Source of the DNA: Diphasiastrum complanatum
Taxonomy: Eukaryota > Streptophyta > Lycopodiopsida > Lycopodiales > Lycopodiaceae
Direction of reading: 5' to 3'
Assembly (NCBI GenBank): GCA_029204225.1
Contig: CM055107.1
Location: forward strand, 8,026,472-8,090,471
Length of the DNA: 64,000 nucleotides
Below are positions 53,053 through 61,336 of this stretch, piece after piece. The position numbers were made by a program, and so were the translations under genes. Positions within the stretch are counted from its first letter, which is position 1; each line of letters begins with the position of its first letter. The notes below the pieces were generated by a model. The model was not told the DNA's origin, did not search any database, and saw only the letters and a list, made by a program, of their open reading frames with translations.

Positions 53053-55627
53053 GACTGGCCGGTCAGCTATGCGGATCTCACGGAAATGGCCACGGTTTGG
53101 GGTTCATCAAGACAACTGTTGTGCAAGGTGCTGCCCACAGTGTAAGCACGGGTGCGTCCACGGTCGGGGTGGTCGGCAGAACGGGGGACTTGATGAGTCA
53201 AAGTGCTGCCCTTGAGGTGTAAGCACGGTCAGTTCTCGCGGTTCGGGCCTGGCGCTGTCTGCACGTAGGACGGATGAGGCAAAGTGCTGCCTAGGGAGGT
53301 GAAAGCACGGTCTGTACCTTGTGGGGTGCGGGGCGACATATTCGAACTGTACGGGTTAACCATTGATACAGAGATGCTGCTCGAATTCGGGTGTAAAGCA
53401 CGGGTGGTTAGCTGCCGGTGCGGGATAGCTGCCGATCGTTTAGCTATAAGGGCTATCGACCAAAAAGTGGTGGGGCGTGACTGAGGCAATGTGCTGCTTA
53501 ATGGTGAAAGCACGGATAGTTGGAGGGGTGTCCTATGTGGGCTGATTCTGTGATCGATTTGTATGGGCGCGGCCAGGCAAAGGTCCGTTGGCAGGACCAT
53601 CTCAAAGGGGGACCTTGTCTTTGTTACTTGTTAGTAAACCTGCCTGAGTGTCTTACTTGTACGTATTCGTGGTGAGTCTTAGTACTCGTGCTTTGTCTGG
53701 TTTGCATGATTGCTTGTGATACAAGGAGCTGATGGCTCGAGAAGGAACCTTTTCTTTTGAAGGCTGATACCATCAAACAAAGAGGACTACAGAATCTGTG
53801 GGGCGGATTTGCAGTTCAAGTACTCACACGTGAACGACAACGAAACGACTCAATGTTTGCAAAGGATGGATGGCTAGCCTGTTTCTTAGGTTAGTTTCAT
53901 TTGCGACAACGCCCACCAGACGCAAGCAGGAAGTCAAAAGTTGGAAAGGGCCATTTCAGAGGAGATCTTCTATGGAGCAGTTGGTCTTCATTTTGGGACG
54001 GCCACCTTCGGAACTGAAACTCACTGAGCATGAGCGATATCCAGAATCTGTGCGGCGGATTTGCAGTTCAAGTACTCGCACGTGAACGACAACGAAATGA
54101 CTCAATGTTTGCAAAGGATGGATGGCTAGCCTGTTTCTTGGGTTAGTTTCATTTGCGACAACGCCCACCAGACGCAAGCAGGAAGTCAAAAGTTGGAAAG
54201 GGCAATTTCAGGGGAGATCTTCTATAGCAGTTGGTCTTCATTTTGGGACGGCCACCTTCGGAACTGAAACTCACGGAGCATGGGTGACATCCAGTATCAG
54301 TTGGGTTTTTCCTCAAAGGGGAAAAGACTAGGATCCTCTTCAGAGATTGGCAACAAGTTGGATCGAGCCATAATCCTAGCCGATGGGAAGCAAAGTGTTG
54401 GAAAGGCTTTTTGTCCGAAGAACTCTACTCTAAAGTCCGATCAGCTGATTTATTAAGTGGAGGGGAACTATCACACACACCTCTCTCTTGGGGCAAATTT
54501 TGAATTAAAGTTGATCAAAATGGGGGCAAATTCAAGGTGACCTAGCCATACTCACACGAGGAGACTGGCGAACTTTGGACCTAATAAGTTGACAAGTTTT
54601 TGTTGTGGAAAGGAAAGTTTGTTATAGGCTTTCTCTGGACCAGCAATGATGAGGAAACATATGAGTACGCTGGCTTGTGTTACGTGTAAGGCAGCTGATC
54701 AATGAAGGAACTGAGAAAGTTGAGTCTTGCATGAGAGACTTGGTATTTCGAACGAACGCTAAGGGACAGTTCGCGTTGAGATCGGACTAGTGCAAACTCT
54801 GGGTGCATGTGTCTGATTCAAAGAGAGCTACTTGAAGCCAAGCTCGATGTACACTTCTTGTTTTGACTGTGAGGCAACTGACCAGTGATGGAATTGTGAA
54901 AGTCAAGTTTTGCGCGACGGACATGGTGCTTCAAACAAACGCGAAGAGATAGTTCGGATGCGGATCAAAATGGTGCGACCCTTTGGCTTTCCACGAGGTC
55001 AATGGTTACATTTGGGCTGATTCAAAGAGCTACTTCAAGCTAAGTGAGAGGTGCATTGCGGAGTACTCAATCTTTGCCTATCTTAAAGAGCCAAGATGGA
55101 AAAGTATCAAGATCAGGCTTGGACAAGGAGAGAAATCAAGGTGCAGAAGCAACAAGGCACGGAGTGGACCATAAAGTGGGCAATCAAACGATAAATCCTT
55201 CGGCTCAGGGAGCCTTGATACCTGTGCGGAACTGAACAAACCTGGAGCTCAGGGAGCTCAACACAAAGTGCATCAAGGACAAATCAGGAGCTCAAAGGAG
55301 TTCCAAAGTCGAAAGTCAGAAGCGACAGGGGCGAACATTTCAAAGAAAGGCCTCTGTCACCAGTTAATAAGGTTCTCGGGTTTTACGAAAGCGATATCAA
55401 ATCTACGCTTTTCCCAGACAAAGATATATTTTCAAGTTATGTAATTTTTCAGTACAAAGAGCTGAGCCTCCGACTTGTGGTGTGCCAGCTTCAATGTTAA
55501 TAAAAAGTGGCCAGTAAATTGAGTACTGTGCCTAGTAGCTTAAATGTATAGTCATTTTAATTGGGAGACACCTTTACTTTAATCTGACATCTGATGAGGA
55601 CATCAGATTTTATAAAGGTGGGGTGGA
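53053..55627 (+). other. Family-X interior, non-coding
   Basis: No frame over about 75 codons lies wholly inside and none carries a retroelement motif. A tandem duplication with period about 250 bp (53790-54039 and 54040-54290, both starting CAGAATCTGTG-GGCGGATTTG) is present here but not in the minus copy. The 3' end from about 55435 is shared with 29973-30165. Confidence 0.8.
53128..53513 (+). repeat. Series of five GTGCT...AGCAC hairpins in the family-X leader
   Basis: Units at 53128-53149, 53203-53226, 53284-53308, 53374-53401 (one arm is ATGCT) and 53491-53513. Each has a GTGCTGC start and a (T/A)AAGCACGG end around a loop of about 12-18 bases. The minus-strand copy keeps the same series at about 50050-50465. 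Confidence 0.75.
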
Positions 55628-56872
55628 TGTTGTAAAGCTACCTTTACAAGCTTTACTTTCGGCGCCATTGGCGCCAGCTATGTCCCCGGCGCCAGCAGTG
55701 CCCCTGCTGCTCCCGGCGCCAACGGCGCCGGCGCCGCTCCCGGCGCCACTGTGACCAGAATCCAGCCGGCGCCAAGTTCCTATGGCTGAAAATCTTTGAT
55801 CGGTTCTAGCGGAGTCCAGAGAGCTCAGATCGATGTGCAATCACCTCACACGATCTAGGCATGATTAAAGGAAGCCTGGGGATCAATAAAATCTAGAGAG
55901 AGAAAATGACTTTCTAGAAAGAGAAAATCCTAGAGAGAGAAAAACGTGCTTTACCAGCTTAGGTAGAGTGCTTGTTATGAGGGGAGGTGCCGAATCACAC
56001 CAATACTATAGGGGAGTGCGGGTTGCGACTCAGGGCGAGCTCCAACCAAGTCTCAGCCTCCCTTGCTGGAATGTTGTCATGGCTCTCGCCTTGGCATGCT
56101 AGCGCCCCGGAGACTAGGGTCGGTCACACACTTGAAATGTAACCTTTTCAGATTTATCAATAAAGTGGGATTTTCCTCAAACTGACTCTGATTACCTTCT
56201 GGGTTTCAGTGTTCGGTAAAAGCGCCAGTTGTAAGGCCGCTTTCCAAATTTTTAATTTGGCACATAGCTGAGGGTCGTATCCCGGGACGCCAGCGGTATG
56301 CCGTCGGGACCATTCGGTCCGTGGCGCCAGCGGTATGCTGTCGGGACCATTTGGTCCAGGAACTGGTTGTTTCCATATCTGTCGCGGCTTGTGGTTCTGA
56401 GTGTTCCTTGCATGAACGTGAATGGGTTAAGCTCTTGGGGAATGGGCTCTAACCTGTCGGCTGAGTTGGATGGCTTGCTTGGGTGGATGTTACCTGTTTA
56501 TGGCTGTCCAGTCTGGCGTGGCGCCAGGTTGGCTTCCAGCGCTCGTGACGAAGCTTTCAGTTGGTTAAGTCTGATGTAAGTCAGACCGCTTGCTTGGAAT
56601 GGATGTTACTCGTTTGTAACGAAGCTTCGAGTTGGTTAAGTTTGATGTATGTCGGGCGGCTTGCTTGGAGGGAAGTCACCCACATCGGGACCCCCGATCT
56701 GGCATGGCGCCAGGTTGGATCTCAATGTTGGTTTTCGGAACTTCATGTTGGTTAAGTCTGATCGTTGTTGGCGAGTTGGCTGCTTGTATGTCAAGTGGGT
56801 TTGGATGGCAAGAGTTGAAGGCTGGGAAGCTAAGTCGTGGTTCCCGGCTCCCTTTGGGATGCCTGCGCTACA
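55628..56872 (+). repeat. 3' LTR of family X
   Basis: 1245 bp, identical by eye to the 5' LTR apart from one base in the GTATCCCGG-ACGCC region. Confidence 0.92.
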
Positions 56873-57094
56873 CCTTGGCATGCTATCGCCCCGGAGACTA
56901 GGGTCGGTCACACACTTGAAATGTAACCTTCTCAGATTTATCAATAAAGTGGGATTTTTCTCAAACTGACTCTGATTACCTTCTGGGTTTCAGTGTTCGG
57001 TAAAAGCGCCAGTTGTAAGGCCGCTTCCAAATTTTTAAGTTGGCACATAGCTGAGGGTCGTATCCCGGGACGCCAGCGGTATGCCATCGGGACC
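56873..57094 (+). repeat. Right part of the split family-X LTR
   Basis: Continues the LTR of 51649-51792 from the second CCTTG through the AATAAAG region to GGTATGCCATCGGGACC. It then joins a minus-strand family-X LTR. Confidence 0.8.
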
Positions 57095-57713
57095 TGTAGC
57101 GCAGGCATCCCAAAGGGAGCCGGGAACCACGACTTAGCTTCCCAGCCTTCAACTATTGCCATCCAAACCCACTTGACATACAAGCAGCCAACTCGCCAAC
57201 AACGATCAGACTTAACCAACTTGAAGTTACGCAAACCAACATTGAGATCCAACCTGGCGCCATGCCAGATCGGGGGTCCCGGCGTGGGTGACTTCCCTCC
57301 AAGCAAGCCGCCCGACATACATCAAACTTAACCAACTCGAAGCTTCGTTACAAACGAGTAACATCCATTCCAAGCAAGCGGTCTGACTTACATCAGACTT
57401 AACCAACTGATAGCTTCGTCACGAGCGCTGGAAGCCAACCTGGTGCCACGCCAGACTGGACAGCCATAAACAGGTAACATCCACCCAAGCAAGCCATCCA
57501 ACTCAGCCGACAGGTTAGAGCCCGTTCCCCAAGAGCTTAACCCAGTCACGTTCATGCAAGGAACACTCAGAACCACAAGCCGCGACAGATATGGAATCAG
57601 CCAGTTCCTGGACCAAATGGTCTTGACAGCATACCGCTGGCGCCACGGACCGAATGATCCCGAAGGCATACCGCTGGCTTGCCGGGATACGACCCTCAGC
57701 TATTGTTGTAAAG
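57095..57713 (-). repeat. Partial family-X LTR, minus strand
   Basis: Starts at the LTR end (TGTAGCGCAGG) and runs backwards to the GTATCCCGGCAAGCC region, where a plus-strand LTR start interrupts it. Confidence 0.8.
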
Positions 57714-57983
57714 CTACCTTTACAAGCTTTACTTCCGGCGCCATCGGCGCCAGCTATGTCCCCGGCGCCAGCAGCGCCCCTGCTGCTCCAGGCGCCATTG
57801 GCGCCGGCGCCGCTCCCGGCGCCACTTTGACCATAATCCAGCCGGCGCCTAGTTCCTATGGCTGAAAATCTTTGATCGGTTCTAGCGAAGTCCAGAAAGC
57901 TCAGATCGATGTGCAATCACCTCACACGATCTAGGCATGATTAAAGGAAGCCTGAGGATCAATAAAATCTAGAGAGAGAAAAT
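57714..57983 (+). repeat. Partial family-X LTR, plus strand (5' part)
   Basis: TGTTGTAAAGC start, GGCGCC cluster, then to AGAGAGAGAAAAT, where gypsy pol sequence begins. Confidence 0.8.
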
Positions 57984-59509
57984 ATATGCCCAAGTACGAG
58001 CCCATGGGTGACCCATATTTGGCATTTATCAGGGTTTAGTGAGATGCCAAATCTACAACAGCAAATGAAGATTTTCTCCAGGGTGTCAAGGTGCGTAGCT
58101 GCGGAGGAATGTACACCTAGATCGTCGAGATAAATCTCCACGATCCGATGTAACAGATCTTGAAAGGCCAGTTGCATGACCCTTTGGAACGTTGAAGGGG
58201 GGTTGCATAAGCCAAAAGGCATAACGTTATAAGCATAAACCCCGTTCTCTGTGGCAAAGGCCATTTTATGTTTATCTTCAGGGGCTATTTGAACAAGTAA
58301 ATAACTACTGAATCCATCCAATAAGCTGAAAGCTTCAGCTCCTACCATTTCCTCCAAGATTTGGGTCGTTAAAGGCAAGGGAAAATGGTCTTTCTTCATA
58401 ACCGCATTAAGTTATTGAGGTTCACACATATACAAAGCTTGCCATTTTTCTTGGGTACAACCACAATGGGTGATACCCAATCAGTGTGTTGAATTTCATA
58501 AATGAAACCAGCATCCAACAATTTCTTAATATCTTCGTCGATCCTCTCACGATAGACAGGGTTACTTCGGTAAGGTTTAGCCCTAACAGGCTTAGCATTG
58601 TCTTCTAAAGGAATCCTATGGATGACTATTTCAGGTGGGATTCCTTTCATTTCTGTATAATTCCATGCAAATACATCCTTGTATTTGTAGAGTAACGTCT
58701 CTAGATCAGAAAGTTGGTTTAGTGAAATTGTCTTAGCAGGTCCTTCAAAGGAGTTTGAACTAGGTGTAGGTTCGCGGTGTGGCTGCGGTAACTGGATAAC
58801 AACGTCATCCAGTGTGAAATCTTTAAATTTTCGTGGAAGATCGAAAGGTGGTTCCACAAAGTTTTCTGGAACTTTGGAAATCATCTTTGTTGAGTCACTA
58901 CTGGAGGTGGAAGCTTGGTTGAATGGCCTAGATTCTTGTTCTTTAGACAAGGGCTTTATTGGCTGCTTAAGCTTCGCACGCATCTGTTTTTGGCGCTCGG
59001 TTAGTTTTGTATCGACAATTTTAGTTTTTTGTAAAGGAGGTTTTTGAGGATTTTGAATGGGCGGTGTTGTTGCCTCATTGACCAACTCGTCATTGATTGT
59101 GTCCCAAACTTCGTCTGGATACACATCCCAGGTATATACTTTGGGTTTGGGCCTATATGCTTGTGTGTTCGGTGTTTTGGATGTCAGTTGGACATGAGCC
59201 AATGGCCCTGGTGTCTTGATCTCCTTAGGAATTGACTTTGGCAGATAAGGTTGGGCATCTAGATATAGGAGTATGTGTTCATCCGTCATCTCACCATCAT
59301 CCATGGAAATAATACCTTCTTCCGAAACATGGGCAGTAGAGACACTAGGTTCTCTTGGGCACCAAGCTATAGGAATCGGTTCAATCATCATAAGTGGGAT
59401 GATGGGTGTGTCAATGTCTGTAGAAGATGGAAAAATATCCACATCTGCTGCAGCAGTTTCGATACGACATCGATTAGAATCAGCACAGTCCATTGTGGCT
59501 AGTGCTTGA
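57984..59509 (-). pseudogene. Ty3/gypsy reverse transcriptase fragment
   Basis: The minus strand reads from an acidic, Pro-rich region before RT (59493 to about 58700) into RT: DLETLLYKYKDVFAWNYTEM, PVRAKPYRSNP, DAGFIYEIQHTDWVSPIVVVPKKNGK, a one-base frameshift near 58397, then DHFPLPL, LLDGFSSYLLVQIA, MPFGLCNPPSTFQRVM and the catalytic EIYLDDLGVHSS near 58130. Reverse transcriptase copies element RNA. The catalytic box has Leu before DD (YLDD) instead of the common YVDD or YADD. The gene breaks off at 57984 against a family-X LTR. On its 5' side it is cut at 59510 by the family-1 copia insertion, so the rest would lie beyond the window. It may belong to the same gypsy family as 3821-7365, but the fragments do not overlap. 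Confidence 0.85.
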
Positions 59510-60164
59510 TGTGAAAATTGTCAACATTTCCTAGCTAGTTTGAGGCCTAAATTGGCTAAAATTGTAAATAGTTTTGGTTCTGGAGTTTTGCACGTGTGAA
59601 CCAGGCCACAATGTTTTTATTTACTGTATTTTTTCAGTATGATGAAGTGTCAAACTTCATACCCTTCAAAATGAGACCATTTTGATGTATTTTGGTCATA
59701 TAAGCCATTTTTAGCTATTTTTCCTATATAGGGAATATCTAGGGTCAAGTACCTTCTAGAGAGAGGAGAGAGAGTCATCTTCCTCATCCATAAATAGTAG
59801 GGAAGTCGTGGAGAACAGGTTGGAGAAACCTTTTGTATGCTTCATTGAGATCAATAGATCATTGTCATTGTTTCTTCCTCCATTGAGAGCATTGTTGTGT
59901 GTATTGTCTTCAAGCTATTGTGTATGATCTTAGGTGCTTTCCAAAAGTGATAGGCTGATGTATTATGGACTGTATAATGCTATTTTGGGTCGCACTTGAT
60001 GTTTATGGAAGTTTCCATTTGTGATAAATGCTTTTTGATCAAGTTCTTTGCATTCTAGGTAGCATAGAATGTGTTGCCAATTCCTAGCTTATGTAGTTTG
60101 GAGTGCAAGCATTCAAGCCAATGATCTTGGAGTTTAGATCCACTTAGGATCTGTATTTTTCACA
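59510..60164 (+). repeat. 5' LTR of copia family 1
   Basis: 655 bp, TGTGAAAATTG to TTTTTCACA; CACGTG at 59591-59596 and a TATATA box at 59725-59730. Confidence 0.95.
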
Positions 60165-60176
60165 TGGTATCAGAGC
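60165..60176 (+). promoter_or_regulatory. Primer-binding site of copia family 1
   Basis: TGGTATCAGAGC directly after the LTR. Confidence 0.95.
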
Positions 60177-60454
60177 TGGTTGGCTTCTATTTACAGTAAG
60201 TATTCCATTTTTGGTGATATTTGGATGTTTGATCAAGTTCTAGCATGATTTTGCATTGCTTTGTTGATCAAATCTTACTAACCTTTGTTTTGTGAGTTGA
60301 ACTTGTGGATCAAAAGCATATTTCAGGTGTATTGAAGATCAGAGGCTGAAAAGAAACTATTTTGGATCAGATCATAACACCTAATCATTTGTGATTGTGA
60401 GGCTTGTGCATATTCAATACTAACAATGTTCTTTTCAATCCTATTGTTGACAAT

Positions 60455-60600
60455 CTCCATTCTTGGATGAACACTCTCCTTAAGTGGATGAAACTTCTCC
60501 TTAAGTGGATGACAAATGCTCTTTTGAGTGAGTTGTAATTCTCCTAAAGGCTGAGCAAAGCTCCCATTTGGATGAAAGATCCCCTTTTTTGGGTGAACAT
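60455..60600 (+). repeat. Degenerate tandem array, about seven units of 20-21 bp, in the family-1 leader
   Basis: Units of the form TCTCCTTAAGTGGATGAAA-; two adjacent units are almost identical and the outer ones are diverged. Confidence 0.7.
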
Positions 60601-61336
60601 ATTGTAAGCTCCATTGTGAAGAGCATATTGTAAAGATTGTCATCAATTTTGGCATAAATTTTGGTGTACTTTGTTGAGCATGTAAGTAACTCTCCTTATG
60701 TAATTTGATTGGAGCATTTGCTGGAAGGTGTTAACCATTATGCAAGTGTGTTTTCAGGTTCTTAACAGGTTGAGGAACATTCTCATGTGAAGTGATCTTA
60801 GATCTACATCTAAACACCAAGATTTGACAAGATAGTGAAGCTAGTCTTGTGATTCACTAAGTGTGCTCATTCATTCACCTCTAAATCTTGTATTTATCAC
60901 TTGCTGGAGTTTATAAACTTTTAGAAGTGTGGTTTACATGTGGTTTTACAGGTTGAATCAATATCTTAGTGTGTTGATCATATGTTGATCAAGTTTGTTC
61001 ATTACTAGGTAATCTTGGCATCCTAGTTTTGGGTATTTTCTAAGAATGCAAGTAACTCTTCACACCATAACTTGATTTGGTCACTTGCTGGAAAGTTTGA
61101 GAGCTTAAGCAAGAGTGTGTTCAGGTTGGTTTGATTTTGTAATCCATTCTTAGTGTGTGCAAAGTGTTGCATGTGTTTCAATCTTCCTTTCTATGCTTGG
61201 AAACCATCTAGGTTCAAGATAGAAGTGTTTTAGGGTCCTAAATCTTCATAGATCTCTTTATCTATCATTTGTTGAGAGAAAAGTGAGTGCTAAGTGCTTT
61301 AGGACAGAACCTAAAAGTTGAAGAAACATTAGAATC
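60601..61336 (+). repeat. Family-1 leader with recurring modules
   Basis: A module of the form CTTGCTGGAA...AAGTGTGTTTTCAGGTT recurs near 60718-60770, 60900-60955 and 61082-61125. Each module ends in a T-rich tract plus CAGGTT that resembles a 3' splice site. It is otherwise non-coding up to the gag ATG. Confidence 0.5.

Larger units (their letters stand above)
51793..56872 (+). mobile_element. Family-X non-autonomous LTR retrotransposon, complete
   Basis: LTRs 51793-53037 and 55628-56872 (both 1245 bp; by eye one difference, near 52451). Interior of about 2.6 kb with PBS, hairpin series, duplication and purine tract (AAAGGTGGGGTGGA before 55628) but no gag or pol. TSD CCTTG at 51788-51792 and 56873-56877. 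It inserted into another family-X LTR (51649-51792 plus 56873-57094). Its LTR start, terminal UTR and purine tract resemble those of the chromovirus at 28297-29460, which may supply the proteins. The near-identity of its LTRs indicates recent movement. Confidence 0.92.

Noticed and set aside
48482..55360. Foldback DNA transposon
   Set aside because: The inverted arms each contain LTR, PBS and interior of family X in proper order, and the right-hand copy has its own 5-bp target duplication; head-to-head retroelements explain it.
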